Positions 34,521-45,945 of a DNA stretch of 64,000 nt are shown piece by piece. Origin of the DNA: Ashinkailepas kermadecensis (lineage: Eukaryota; Arthropoda; Thecostraca; Neolepadidae); the NCBI GenBank assembly GCA_034440615.1, contig JAOTOM010005181.1, positions 981,001-1,045,000 of the forward strand. Reading direction: 5' to 3'. The translations under genes and the position numbers were made by a program. The notes under the pieces were generated by a model that saw only the letters and a program-made list of their open reading frames with translations, did not search any database and was not told the origin of the DNA. Every line of letters starts with the position of its first letter. Within the stretch, counting starts at the first letter, position 1.

Positions 34521-36535
34521 TGTATAGGAGTCTGCTGCGCTCGCCCACATGTCACTGGCGTAAATTGTGGTGTGCATGGCTAAGTGGTAGAACTACTTAG
34601 ATTATCGGTGTGTGATGTTGGTGTCGGAATTGTCACTTCTGGCCTTACTGATTATGAAGCTATTTTGCAACGACTCACCGAATTAGGAGGCCTCCAGTCA
34701 TCATTAGTCTGAGGTGTTGCGAATAATACAGTACCCTACTTATATGTGATACTATGAGGGACAAGACAAAAGAAGAAATAATACGAGCAAGCATATGTTT
34801 TCTGATCGTTCGACTGGACAACGTGAAGTTGTTCGTGTGCAACTTGTGTGAACCCTGATTTCCTCCAATCATTGAACAGGTTCCACGTGCGCTTCTTCGT
34901 TCCAGTTCAGAACTGTCTTTGGTACCACAGATCTAGGCCCAAATGATAATGTTAATTGTGTCGGGTCAGGCAATTGGTGAAAAAAATGAATGCCTGATTC
35001 GACACTCGTGATGTCGGCTGATGATCGTATGCGCTGATCCTGGCCGATATTTAACAGCGCTGATTCTGGCTGAAATTAAGCAACACTGATCCTGGCCGAT
35101 ATTCAGCAGCGCTGACTTTAGTCAGACGCTATTTCCACGGATGGAATCCTCCTTCTCCGGCCAATTCCCCTTTCATTGTAACCTGAGGAGCTGATATCGG
35201 GAGCTCTCCACTCGCAAAAACTTGGGGGAATGGAGGGGTTGGTTCTTGCGATCCATGCAGAGCCTAACAGACGACCATTCATTTGGACGTACTGTTGAAC
35301 CGCAAGCACATTTGGGGATCTGCCCCGTCTCCGCTTCCTTGTGGAAGGTAATCTATGCCTGAGAAGCGAATGTTTTTTTACCACGCCCAAATGCTAACGC
35401 TTCTTTTTCAACGAGTGCAAACATCTCGCGGTTTTATCGCTATATAGACCTTCGATGCTGCTAGTGTGAAATTTAGTGTTCCTGTTGTTATTATTGTCAT
35501 GCCTAACTGGTTCATTGGGAAGGTTAACTTCTGATGAGCTAATCACCGGTTGCCATTAGGTTTGCTTGTTTGTCTATGAATGAGTACATAGGTGTTCCTG
35601 AACCCTATGATTGCGGCAAATGGCGTAGCTCCATCCTTTAATTTGAAGGAAGTGCTCGACTATTATCTTAAAAATGTTCAGTGAATGCCTGGAAGCGATA
35701 CTCCAAGCCAAGTATATCAGTGAAATGTACAATCATATCGGAAAAAGTGTCCCTAATTGTTCTCCCCAAAAACGTCGATCCGCTTGCTAAGCAGTTTTGA
35801 ACTCAAGATGGTAGTGGACATGAAGTACTTGTTTCCTTAGATTGAGCTCGCGCATTTATTACGGGCTTGGACGTAAGCAAACGATAATGTGAAATTTGCA
35901 TGCGGTTTCTTTTCGCTGTTGAATTAATATCGGATCCAAATAAAAATAAATCTTAAGTTTCGGTGAAATACCTTCCAGCTGTCAATACCTTGCACCCGCC
36001 ATGGGCAAAGGTGCTATAATATTTTTTTAAAATAACGTAGTGCCCGCCTTTCTGCATGCGTCGCTTGCGTCGTCGCAATCGCCAACCTACTTTGTTTACA
36101 TCAATCCGGCCAAGGCCATGAAGCACAGGGAACGGCTGGCGGTGCCTGCCGTGCCCACAATTCACCAGTACACTATTTCTCCGGCGGTTCATAATTATCC
36201 ATCTACTTCTAATTCCATCGATAATCTTAAAATGATGGATATACGTAGTATAGTGTTAAAAACAGCACAACAGGGGGCGGGGGTCATTAAGCTGCATTGG
36301 ACTGCCACGGTAACGCTGCTTGTTTGTTGTGAGGAAGTGGGTGGCTAAGCTGGCTGGATCGTGCTTGGAGATAGCATGCAGATCATTTGCAGACATGTAG
36401 CAGGCGGCCTTGGAAATCACGAAGTCTCCTACTTTTTCACATTTTCACTGACTAACTGAGTCTTCTGCTTCTTCAGCTGCTTCCCCGATTGATATTGCCA
36501 TCGGCTGCGCGATGTCGCGGTGTGCGGGCTTGCCA
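34521..36535. other. No supported gene; one small 26-bp repeat
   Basis: About 2 kb of mixed sequence. At 35032-35110 a unit like GCGCTGATCCTGGCCGATAT with AA/CAGC occurs three to four times at about 26-bp spacing. Frames up to about 100 codons on both strands are unrecognised. Confidence 0.45.
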
Positions 36536-36537
36536 CG

Positions 36538-37145
36538 GTTCCGTCTGGGTCATCAGCAGTACCTGTGGCGTCTTCATTGAAGGCACCCGTCGTCTGGGTC
36601 ATCAGCAGTACCTGTGGCGTCTTCATTGAAGGCACCCGTCGTCTGGGTCATCAGCAGTACCTGTGGCGTCTTCATTGAAGGCACCCGTCGTCTGGGTCAT
36701 CAGCAGTACCTGTGGCGTCTTCATTGAAGGCACCCGTCGTCTGGGTCATCAGCAGTACCTGTGGCGTCTTCATTGAAGGCACCCGTCGTCTGGGTCATAG
36801 CAGTACCTGTGGCGTCTTCATTAGGCACCGTCGTTGGGAAGGGTTAAGGCACCCGTCGTCTGGGTCATCAGCAGTACCTGTGGCGTCTTCTGAAGGCACC
36901 ATCGTCTGGGTCATCAGCAGTACCTGTGGCGTCTGCATTGAAGGCACCCGTCGTCTGGGTCATCAGCAGTACCTGTGGCGTCTTCATTGAAGGCACCCGT
37001 CGTCTGGGTCATCAGCAGTACCTGTGGCGTTGTCATTGAAGGCACCCGTGTCTGGTCAGTGCAGTTCCTATGGCGTCTTCATTGAAGGCACCCGTCGTCT
37101 GGGTCATCAGCAGTACCTGTGGCGTTGTCATTGAAGGCACCCGGA
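36538..37145. repeat. 49-bp minisatellite, about 12 copies
   Basis: Unit TTCATTGAAGGCACCCGTCG, TCTGGGTCATCAGCAGTACC, TGTGGCGTC. The left half is very uniform. From about 36797 rightward, units contain deletions and inserted bases, so the array is eroding on that side. Confidence 0.96.
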
Positions 37146-37530
37146 CCAGTGCACTTCCATCTCTTTGTCGGACCCCAGGCTGCGCACATGGTGGCCAGTG
37201 GCTGCTCAGTCTGATCAACTCTGATCTAGCCCTGGCCCAGATCCCAGGTCTGGTGCTCGTTCTGACCATGGCCCTGATCCTGACTATGGACCTGATCCTG
37301 ACCCCGGCCCAAGACACGGTCAGAGCAGCACTTAGCAGTCTCCTCGACACTATGCACCGTACCATCGGTTCGTCCCGGGTCAACTGGTGTTGCCATAAGG
37401 TAATCATCAGAGGTATGTTCAATATAGGAGAAGAAAACTGCAACGTTAAGTTGACCAATCTGTCATCTAACGACAGGCCCGATCCAATACCCCCCCCCGC
37501 TCAACTTCTCTAAAAAAAAATTATGGTGGT
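37146..37530. other. No supported gene
   Basis: Contains an internal weak repeat (CTGACCATGGCCCTGATCCT / CTGACTATGGACCTGATCCT) near 37261-37305. A 147-codon frame starting in the 49-bp array is unrecognised. Confidence 0.4.
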
Positions 37531-37735
37531 GATGAACTAGGACCGTCCCGCCCCCTCCAAGACCACGCTTCTATTACCCAGGTCCACTCCCCAAACGGTG
37601 GTGCCACGACCTGGGACCGCCTCCTCTCTTCCCTCCAGATGACGGTGATGTGACCTAGGGCCGCTCCCACCCCCACCCACAGACGACACTGGCATGACCT
37701 GGGACCCCCCCCAGATGACGGTGACGCGTCCGTCG
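37531..37735. repeat. Degenerate ~50-60-bp repeat
   Basis: Diverged units with GACCTGGGACC and CCAGATGACGGTGAYG, three to four times, abutting the left edge of a CpG island. Confidence 0.6.
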
Positions 37736-38770
37736 TCTGCACGGTGCACGTCACGGGCGCGGGGCGGGCCCCGGTCGGCAATAAACGCGCCAACGGCCCG
37801 GCCCAGGTGTTATAAAAGGGCGGGTGGACGGGCTAATCTGGACATCGCCATTCCAGTCAGGCGCCGACGGCCAGCCGCCGCCAGCCACTCCGCCACCAAA
37901 GCCAACTGTTTGCGCATCAGCGCTAATCGATGCGGCCGGCCGCGAGGCGCCCACGAGGTGGTCCGAAGCGGTCGGCTCCGGAGAGGTGTCGCCACCGGAC
38001 CTGACTTGAGGACAGCCGCCGGAACTGGCTCTCGAAAAGTTGGGCGCTCCCCGAGCGCCGGCCGCGCCGACGGGAAGCGTTTGAAGTGGCGGCGACGCGC
38101 GCTCGGAGCAGCTCCATCTTTTGGCGCGGGCGCGCACTGCCTCCGATCGTGACGCGACCCTTGGCGCCACTCTTGGCGCGAACCCTTTCTCCTGGCGTCC
38201 TCGCGCGCGCGTCGCCGACTGACTTTTGTGAGTCGATGCGGCGTGAAATATTGCAGATTTGCAGTTTTAGTGTCGCATCGACTGTCGTTGCCGAGTTTAC
38301 GACGCCTCGCGCCATTAGACATGGCCGCGCCACGGTCGTCCCCGTTCGACGTGGGCGCCATTTTTCTCTTCCTCTCGATTTGACGGCAGTGATTTAGATG
38401 GGAGCGGCGAGCGCAAGTCCGAAACGCCGCTGCGGCAAGCTGTGGACGTTGTCGCGCTCCGGCCGGCCGGCGAGGTGATGGTGAGGTGATGGCGATCGTC
38501 CGCTAAACCGGGCGCGTTTCGCTCGCCGCCAGTGATTTGGCGACTTGAGCGGCCGGGGGCGCGAACGCAGGTCGATAGTCTGCCTCGCCTTGAGGAAAGT
38601 TTGCGTACCGCCCCGCCCGGCCACGATGGGAGTTGGCACGGCGAAGCGTCGGCGGCGGCGTCGGCGAAGTGCAGTGAAGACGTGTCTCCGCCGTCGGCCG
38701 GTCGTCGGGGACGACGTGGCCATCCATGGGGAGTGCGAGCGGATCGACGATGCCGAGTGAGGTGTCTGAA
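37736..38770 (+). promoter_or_regulatory. CpG island with consensus TATA box
   Basis: About 1 kb of strongly CpG-rich DNA in AT-balanced surroundings. TATAAAAGGGCGGG lies at 37811-37824 with a possible initiator CCATTCC around 37848-37854, slightly farther downstream than ideal. A GTGAGT donor-like site follows GACTTTT near 38227. Many frames overlap on both strands, as expected in GC-rich DNA; none has a recognisable domain. This is the best candidate in the window for the promoter and first exon of a real gene, whose remaining exons would be outside or unrecognised. Confidence 0.4.
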
Positions 38771-39155
38771 TTGATGATGCTGCCGTGGTTCCAAGAACGT
38801 GGTCTCTCTTTGTTGCCGAATTCTAGCCACCTCACAAATTTTCCCCCTGACGCGTGTCAAAATGGATTGATTGCTGCGCATTACCTTGCATTAGCGAGGT
38901 TCTGACAGCCGCACACATGTTCTGGTGAATATACGAAGAAGGGCATTGGCACCGTCCCGCTTTTATTCCATGATTTGAATTGCCATTGCTACTACATTTA
39001 TTCTTTTCCATTGTATGAATGGCGCGATGCTATCACGACGAGCGAACATTCTGGCATTAGCCTGTTCTTGACGGTAGTGATCGATAGAAAGCATGACAAT
39101 CCGTGCAGTTTGATTCGTCTTTTAACACGCAATGCGCTGGACTTTGTCCGTCAGC
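38771..39155. other. No supported gene
   Basis: Unique sequence downstream of the CpG island. Could be intronic if the island is a promoter. Confidence 0.35.
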
Positions 39156-39159
39156 TCCA

Positions 39160-39420
39160 TCTCATTCAGGGGCGAAATGGCGATACGTTGTCAGCCTTCC
39201 CATCGGCTGACCAACCGAGCTCGGTGGGTGCGGATGACCACAAACAAGCTGTCAGGTTCTTCTTACATCTTACACCCTACACCCAGGGGCGAAATGGATA
39301 CGCGGTATCGGCCCTCCCATCGGCTGGCAAGCTGCGCTCGACAGGCGGTGGATAACGCGCGGATAACCACAAGTAAGCTGCCAGGTTCCTTTTACACCTT
39401 ACACCTTGCCTTCGGTGCCT
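39160..39420. repeat. Tandem duplication of ~130 bp
   Basis: AGGGGCGAAATGG...CCCATCGGCTG...GATAACCACAA.AAGCTG.CAGGTTC.TTTTACA occurs twice, first from about 39165 and then from about 39287, with small indels. Confidence 0.8.
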
Positions 39421-39890
39421 CAGCAGGTAGGACCGAAGCTTCCAGTCACTAATCATTGCAGTGCGAATATTTCTTACTGATAGAGCCGGCAACGAACACC
39501 CCGCCCACCATTATATCAGTAGTTTTGCCGATGGTTGCTCGAATAGGCGGTTAAGTACACATTCAAAGTAGGCGTACCAGGAGTGACACGCCCTCACCAC
39601 GTGATGTGATAGCGACTTAGTTTATTGTTGTGGATTTACACTGATACATCAGTGTTCAGGTGCCAACAAATGTGTTTTCCTATGTGTCGATCAGTGTAAT
39701 CCTTAGGCATCAAAGCTTGTGCCGAGGAACCAGGCACAGAATATTTAGCACGCGCACCTTTTCATTTCCTGCCATTTATACGACAAGAGGAAAATGATTT
39801 CATGAAGCTACTTGGCATAGTTTGAGCACGTTCAAACACGTTCAACGGTCTGAATCACCGCGAGTCATCCGTGGTGTAATTTCGCTCCAA
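39421..39890. other. No supported gene
   Basis: Unique sequence. Nothing recognisable. Confidence 0.45.
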
Positions 39891-39897
39891 GGGTACG

Positions 39898-39910
39898 CCT
39901 ATAAATAGCC
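39898..39910 (+). promoter_or_regulatory. TATA-like element CCTATAAATAGCC
   Basis: Perfect TATAAATAG flanked by GC, followed after about 25 bp by GC-rich sequence and a short 66-codon frame from 39931 that I do not recognise. Possible core promoter on its own evidence only. Confidence 0.25.
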
Positions 39911-40101
39911 TGCGAGCGTCATGAGCAGCGATGCGCCAGACAGCTGCCACCGAGACGGGCTGGGGCCGTGCCGGCTCCCCACGCTCGCCTCTGGCTGGGG
40001 CGAGGCGAGTGAGGTTATCTGAATTGTCGTGCGGTCCGGTTCTCGCCGTCCGACATTTCAGGTGGCCTCCGCCTGAATGGACCCCTCTCTGCCGGCTGGT
40101 G

Positions 40102-40142
40102 GGATGGGGTGGGGCAGGGGGGGGGGGCTGATAGGGGACGGG
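40102..40142 (+). other. G-quadruplex-prone tract
   Basis: GGGATGGGGTGGGGCAGGGG, a long G-run, then GGGGACGGG: many G-runs with short spacers. Confidence 0.7.
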
Positions 40143-40915
40143 TGCAGCGGCAGCTGCAGTGTCCGCACACAGGCCCGGTGGTTACAACCAGTGCCCGTCG
40201 TCAAGGGCTCCAACCTGCAGCTAGAAGTGAATATGAGAGCCTAGTTACACGTCGTATGCCCCATGGTGCAAGCTATTACTCCGTAGGGCATATTGCTAGA
40301 TTTCCAATATCTATTTTACCGTCATTTTGTCCAATGCTTGGACGTGGCACAGGGTGACTACATGACTGGTGGTAGACACAATCTGCGCCAATTTAAAACA
40401 CTGCTAAACCGTGAATGCCAGATCATACCAAGCAGACCCGTGATTTTTAGGTCCGACCAGGTGCAGGCGGGCTTTGACAAAGCCGAAGGGTCTCCAAAAC
40501 TTTCCGTGCGCTCCGCCGCTCCTTTGACAAATTCGTATCGCCCCCTGCCGCTGTGCTCGTAAGAGCCATAATGGCGTAGGTAGCGGACGGAAGTTGGGCT
40601 TAGCGGACGGCTAAGATTCGAGAGGACAGTGAATTCCCCGCTGAGCGGCCGCGAGATGAGCCTTAGTGACATCTGAAAAGGCCTGTCGGAACTGGGATCG
40701 CCGAGACCCTGGGAAACCTAAGATGACAGCCGTGCTAGATATACAAAATTAGATCCGTCTGATGTCCTGTCAATAACGGCGACAGAGATTTGCGCCACGA
40801 CACTTCCAGCGGCGATCGCGCCGGGCAGGCAGATGGCATCTGGCGTGGCGACGCGCTCCCACGCGCATACAACGGCAGCCGGAGCTGTGGCCGAGGAGGT
40901 CGCCAACGCCCAGCT
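40143..40915. other. No supported gene
   Basis: Mixed sequence; frames up to about 105 codons on both strands without recognisable content. Confidence 0.4.
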
Positions 40916-41006
40916 CCCACCGTCCGCCACCGTCGGCCACCGTCTCCACCGTCGGCCACCGTCGCCACCGTCGGCCACCGTCGGCCACCGTCGTCACTTT
41001 CGTCCG
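40916..41006. repeat. CACCGTCGGC short tandem repeat
   Basis: About nine units of 9-10 bp (CACCGTCGGC with one-base variants). Confidence 0.9.
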
Positions 41007-41082
41007 TCCTGCCGCCAGTGGTGATGGTCCGGTATTGAGGGGTGTCGAGGCCAGTTCGTACCGACCGTCACCATCAGCTACC

Positions 41083-41168
41083 GCCGGCACGAGCTACCGC
41101 CGGCTATTGCCAGCTGCCGCCAGCTGCCGCCAGCTGCCGCCAGCTGCCGCCAGTTGCCGCCAGCGTAG
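41083..41168. repeat. 10-bp repeat CCAGCTGCCG
   Basis: Five near-perfect 10-bp units from about 41109, each containing the CAGCTG palindrome, preceded by diverged CTACCGCCGG units. Confidence 0.92.
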
Positions 41169-42175
41169 AGGCGCTAACTGTCGCCAAGAAACTGCTATAC
41201 ATCAATCAGTATGAACAAGCACGAGTTAAAGAGCGTTGAGCAAAGGCAAAGGTTCGCCCCCGAACAAGTGGCGCCGGCCATGGCTTTCTTTTCGCCTCAA
41301 AGCCTACTTGATATTATTGGAATCACTAACTTAATTGGAACTTGCGAGTGGTGACCGCATTTGCCAACGCTTCTATGCTTGTATACGAGCATCAATTGCC
41401 AGTCCGTATTTTCGACCAGAGGACCAGAGGACGAAGGAATTTCTCCGTTGCAAAATTTGGTGCTTTCCAAGGGATGGAGGAACGTGAAGATGATATGAGT
41501 GTATTGTGTGCTTGGTCGTACAATGCTTTCCACACGATGGGACTTGACACATGCTTCACGCGCGAAGGATAAATGACCTCAAAGATGCTAAGGGACACTA
41601 ATCTAGACACCAATCTCGTGCTCTCCGAAGTAGTCTAAGGCACTCCAAATCAAATATTACATGCTAATGAAAAGAAAGCAATACAATGGTTCTGCAATAA
41701 GGGCAAGAATGCAGTGATAGGCAGGATTATTTCCCATGATGAAGACGATGCTTTGTGGCTCAATCTAGTAACAAAAAGCCTTCATCATTACGGCGTCTTA
41801 CTGCATCCAGAACAAGTGCATGCCAACCAGAGGGCAGAGGGCCACCTCATCCCCACCCCACTCCACTTTGGGCGAGTTTAACATTGACACTATGTGCGTT
41901 GCATATAAAAAGTCGACTTCAATATGCCTATTGCTACCAAATCTGTGGCAGCTCCCGTGCCACCTGTGGGAGTAATCATCAGCTCCAGCGACAAATGCCA
42001 GCGACCTCAGGCTCAGTGGCGTGACGGGCCCGACAGACTCGACTCCGGGCTCTCTGTCCAAACACCGTGCAGCTTCCGGTGCCGACACGATGCTGGCTTC
42101 AAAGGCCGCCAGCGTCGTAAATACGACGTGCGCCGACACATGACGCAATCACTTTTCAATCTCGGCACCGAAAGA
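41169..42175. other. No supported gene; TATA-like motif at 41904
   Basis: Mixed sequence. CATATAAAAAGTCG at 41902-41915 resembles a TATA box and precedes a GC-rich tract. The 119-codon plus-strand frame that starts 20 bp downstream is unrecognised and becomes Arg/Ser/Gly-rich only because of the repeat at 42180. Confidence 0.35.
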
Positions 42176-42179
42176 TGTG

Positions 42180-42252
42180 CGAGCCGAGCGCCGAGCGGCG
42201 AGCGACAACGGAGCGGCGAGCGGAGCGGCGCGCGGAGCGGCGCGCGGGGCTC
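42180..42252. repeat. Short GAGCGGCGAGC repeat
   Basis: About six irregular units of 10-11 bp (GAGCGGCGAGC, GGAGCGGCGCGC). Very CpG-rich. Confidence 0.85.
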
Positions 42253-42985
42253 GTGGCGCGTCAGCGGATTTGGCCGATGGTGAGCCGTGCTCCCTGCTCA
42301 GCAGCTGTTTCCACCGCGAGTATTTGTCGAGAGGTGGCCTTCAGCCGCCTCTAAACACTGGCCAGCCCCCAGAGCGCCGTCGCAAGTGGCCGCTATTGAT
42401 CCCGAGCCGGTCGTCGAGCCGCGCAACAGGACCTGGCGGCCGTGTTGCGGCGCAGCCTATCATTCGCAGCCAACAGGTAGAGGCATCTGTCGGCCGAACG
42501 CTGCACTAGCGATTGACTTCCTTTGTATTGGCCAGGTAGGTCTGCTCTTGTCAGTGGTTCGAAAGCCAGTGATGTAAGGACGTAGACACATAAGGGACGA
42601 ATTGGATTAGCCCCACCCACTTTTCGGGGCCGTAGCTTGTAATGGTATGCTTGCCGCATGAATCGGAACAATACGGTAGGGACCTGCTATATTTCTGCAG
42701 GTATTATTTTTTTAGCCGGAATGCCTTTGTTGTAATTTCAGAAACATATTATATTTTCTAATAATTACTCGTCAACGTTTGAAAATAGAAAGCTCAAAGT
42801 TGGCGTAATTTGAAGAAACATAGCGTCGTAGTTATGCTACAGACCGGATACAAGAGAGGAAAAACCCTTATCAATGTTGTATTTCTAAATTGTCTGCCAA
42901 TAACGATATTCATGTCAGCACCCGATAACCATTTTTGGTTTAATCCCTTCTCTATCCGAATCGTAAGATCTACATAGAAATATAT
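42253..42985. other. No supported gene
   Basis: GC-rich to about 42540, where a CAG/GTAGGTC donor-like site occurs, then AT-rich. No recognisable protein. Confidence 0.4.
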
Positions 42986-42988
42986 ATT

Positions 42989-43515
42989 TTGTTAAATACC
43001 CCCACATGATAACTTAGCTGAAATTTCAGAACTTTTCCAGCATATAAAAATTGTGTTATAAATACTTGACTCTCATCAATAAGAACACGAGCATATCCAT
43101 AAAAACCATGGAGTAAGTCAACCTCTTGAGGTTCTCAGAATTTCAACTTCTGCATGACAATTTCCGCCCCCGGGAGAAATTCTGTACAGGAATAACAAGC
43201 GACGGATGCTGGCTGTAAGATTCATGTTAATAATTATTAGGAAAACTAGCCCTAGTCTTCTGTTCTTCAAGTTATACTTTAATGGAAACTAAGGTCTAAA
43301 TCAACAATGTATTTGATGGAGTTTGATATATATATATATATATACATTCTGAGACATTCTGAGAACTTCAAGAGGTTGACTTACTCCATGCTCTTTTATA
43401 GATATGCTGGTGTTCTTGTTGATGAGAGTCAAACATTTATAACACCATTCTTCTATGCCGGAATAGGTTCTGAAATTTCAGCTAAGTTATCATGCGAGGG
43501 TGTTTAACAGGTATT
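42989..43515. mobile_element. Long inverted repeat with ~155-bp arms (foldback or MITE-like)
   Basis: Left arm about 42989-43143, right arm about 43350-43515 reversed. Shared blocks in order are CATGATAACTTAGCTGAAAT, TTCAGAAC, GTGTTATAAAT, TTGACTCTCATCAA, AAGAACAC, AGCATAT, CATGGAGTAAGTCAACCTCT and TTCTCAGAAT. Arms are roughly 85-90% identical by eye. The spacer (about 200 bp) ends in an (AT)n tract. No open frame of note. An RNA from this region would fold into a long hairpin. Confidence 0.85.
43327..43346. repeat. (AT)n inside inverted-repeat spacer
   Basis: About 18 bp of TA dinucleotide next to the right arm. Confidence 0.9.
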
Positions 43516-43548
43516 TTATTCTTTATGCTTCAGGTACTTTATTGGGAT

Positions 43549-43599
43549 ATATATATATATATATATATATCATATTTATGTGTGTGCATATGTGTGTGT

Positions 43600-43678
<79 letters not shown>
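43549..43678. repeat. (AT)n then (GT)n microsatellite
   Basis: TA dinucleotide to about 43571, then about 95 bp of GT dinucleotide with a few interruptions. Confidence 0.97.
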
Positions 43679-43679
<1 letters not shown>

Positions 43680-43680
<1 letters not shown>

Positions 43681-44530
43681 TGCTTACGTACTTCGATATT
43701 GAGGTGCATGATATTAGCACTGTTGGAAAGCCCTCTACACTCCCTCAGATGCCTCCGAACCAAACCGATACCCCATTCGGTCATCACCAAAAATGGCATC
43801 CAGGAACCGAGCTAAACTCTAGCATCCATGTCAAAATTGAGATCCTACACGTAGCCCAAGATGACTTGATCTGAACAAAAAATTGTAAGTCTATGGATAT
43901 TAGAGACATTCGACCGAGCATCAATCGCCAAACCTGTTCGAGGAGACTACTTCCTCAGTGCCATTTTGTCACCAGAGTCGCGCATCAGCGACCAGCTGCG
44001 CCAAAAACTTCGCGGGATGCATGTGGTGGAATGTGTCGATTCGGTGCAGTTTGATGCCTTGCTTTGTGATCCTTCTGTCATACCTGGACCTTGGCCAAAT
44101 GTATATATCTACCTACCACTCTGGCCATTTGTGAATGTATTGTTTTGTCCACGCAACAGTTCCCACTGGTTGTATGCCCAAATGTACGTTCATGCTAGTT
44201 CCGATTGCATGCGCATATCTTGCTTTCCATCGCAATAGTTCACCCAACCCTGTTGCACGTGAAACATAATGCATTTTTACTTTGGGTACTGATATTTGAT
44301 TCTTGATTGTAACAACAGCAGAAGAAGCCCCATGGGTGAAATGTACTGTTGATTTATACCTACTTTTGGATGGAAGTAATATTTGAACAGCATGAGACTA
44401 GGGCTTGTTTTCCTAACAAGGAATAACAACATAAATAATCGAAAGAAAACCATCGTTAAGCTTGCAAAAGCCCGCAGTATTATATTTTAGTCCATGCAAT
44501 TTCGACACTGCGTCACTCCGACTCAACAAC
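43680..44530. other. No supported gene
   Basis: Unique or old-repeat sequence. The block 43700-43870 (CACTGTTGGAAAGCCCTCTA and onward) has the texture of the end of an interspersed repeat next to a microsatellite, but I cannot assign it. Confidence 0.35.
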
Positions 44531-44536
44531 ACCTTG

Positions 44537-44706
44537 GATCTGCCCCTCGGCACGTTTTCAAGTGCTCCTACGCTGCCCCTCGGCACGTTCTCAAGTGCTC
44601 CTACGCTGCCCCTCGGCACGTTTTCAAGTGCTCCTACGCTGCCCCTCGGCACGTTTTCAAGTGCTCCTACGCTGCCCCTCGGCACGTTTTCAAATGCTCC
44701 TACGCT
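44537..44706. repeat. 33-bp minisatellite, 5 copies
   Basis: Unit CTGCCCCTCGGCACGTTTTC followed by AAGTGCTCCTACG. Five nearly identical copies. Open frames on both strands with 11-residue repeats are artefacts. Confidence 0.96.
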
Positions 44707-44899
44707 CAACGTGACGCCAGTTCGTACACACGCGGTATTTTTACCATGTGCCACCCCTTGTGGCGGTACATTGTGATGTCAATTCCCCAGCAGAATGTCC
44801 CACCCACTTTTTGGCTCGTGTATGCTTCCCTGGAGTCACGGAATCAGTTGCTTGCTGTTTGCTCATCTGGCAATTCACGTAACTTGGGAACGATGCCAC

Positions 44900-45110
44900 A
44901 TATCTTTTAGAAGAAGGGTCTCCTGGGTTGTGCGACATTTGACCAATGCCGAATGTAATGCATCGCATGTTCCGAATTAACACCACATGTATACTTAGGG
45001 GAATCGATATGACCGATTTTGAGCAGGTATGCTTGTAGGTGTGATGCTTTCAGGCGTAGTCTGGCCAAAATAGTCCCAATGCATTTCGAACCCAGCATGT
45101 GATATCGTGG
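44900..45110 (-). mobile_element. LINE fragment: C-terminal Cys/His region
   Basis: The minus-strand translation contains LARLRLKASHLQAYLLKIG, then IDSPKYTCG and EHAMHYIRH. This matches the pattern near the end of many non-LTR retrotransposon polyproteins, where a HxHLxRxG stretch precedes a CxCG...ExxxHxxxxC zinc-knuckle. Here the second Cys is missing and the last position is not Cys, so the domain is decayed. It lies downstream, on the same strand, of the fragment at 45380-45945 and is probably the tail of the same element. Confidence 0.6.
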
Positions 45111-45379
45111 TTGTTTCTATTGGGAAATGTAATGCGAATTGCTTGCTCGAAGGCATGGAGTGTGAGTTAATGTTGCATATTCACAGGTCTAGATAATTCC
45201 ATATCGTTATAACGTCGAAGAGTGCAAATATTAATACCGTGCGGAATTTGTATCAAGTGCGCAGCATTACAAAGTGCTCGAAAAGTTCGCCCCACACGAC
45301 TTCATGACTCGTGTCGGTTTAGTATTTTTAGCGTGTGTTTTGCTGGATTTATGATCTTGTAGAATTATATGAGCCTATG

Positions 45380-45945
45380 CATAGTACGGCGGATTTTGAA
45401 TGTGTCTTGTCCAAGTTCGGAAAGAATTTCAGAGGTGGGTGGTCGCTTGCGTGCCCTTTATTTTGCTCACAATCGTAGTCTGCAGTCTCTCCAGCCCCTG
45501 AAAGTCAGTTATTATGACATGGAGATCAGACGTGCGACACTGCATCACCATAGTCCAATATTGGTTTAATATGCTTTACATATTATGCATAGTGGCACGC
45601 GTTAAGTATTTCGACTCTGGGTGAAGTAGTTCAAGGGATTCATTAACTTTGGATACCATGCTATTTACGTGCTCCTTAACACAGTGGTTTGCATAAGGTA
45701 TCGAACCCAGGTGGGTGTGCTTACGAAGCACTGGAATTTGGGAAGAAGTAAGCTCTAAACTGAGAGGTTTTCGTCGAGGACTGGTGTTGAATGCTTATTG
45801 TACACTTTTTTAACATTGAATGTCGTGCCCTCCTTTTTGATACCCCAAGATTTTATCTAAGTCATTTTGTGACTCAATTAATGCATGAATTACGTGATGT
45901 TCACGGTTGAGAAGTGGTGGCGTATCACAAGCAGACATGTGTTAC
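45380..45945 (-). mobile_element. LINE fragment: reverse transcriptase thumb region
   Basis: Minus-strand reading, with frameshifts. SACDTPPLLNRE stands where a FADDT catalytic box belongs. It is followed by LIESQNDLDKILGYQKG, then HLGSIPYANHCVKEHVNSMV and SKVNESLELL, the typical K-x-LG-x-x-x-D...HV...K...LG-L pattern. Next come IKPILDYGDAV, FQGLERLQTTIVSKI and TSEILSELGQDTFKIRR, all in the order seen in LINE polyproteins. At least three frames are needed and several stops are present, so it is a dead 5'-truncated copy. The C-terminal knuckle at 44900-45110 supports an I/Jockey-like group, but the clade is not certain. Confidence 0.7.

Noticed and set aside
27269..34555. A giant minus-strand frame (about 2,430 codons, Cys/Val/Ser/Arg-rich), with others of 550-1,840 codons overlapping it
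   Set aside because: All arise because the 13-bp unit has no stop in any minus-strand frame. The frames overlap one another and share no start context or flanking domain.
37694..38881. Many overlapping 60-190-codon frames in the CpG island
   Set aside because: Expected in GC-rich DNA where stops are rare; none has a recognisable motif or a supported start.
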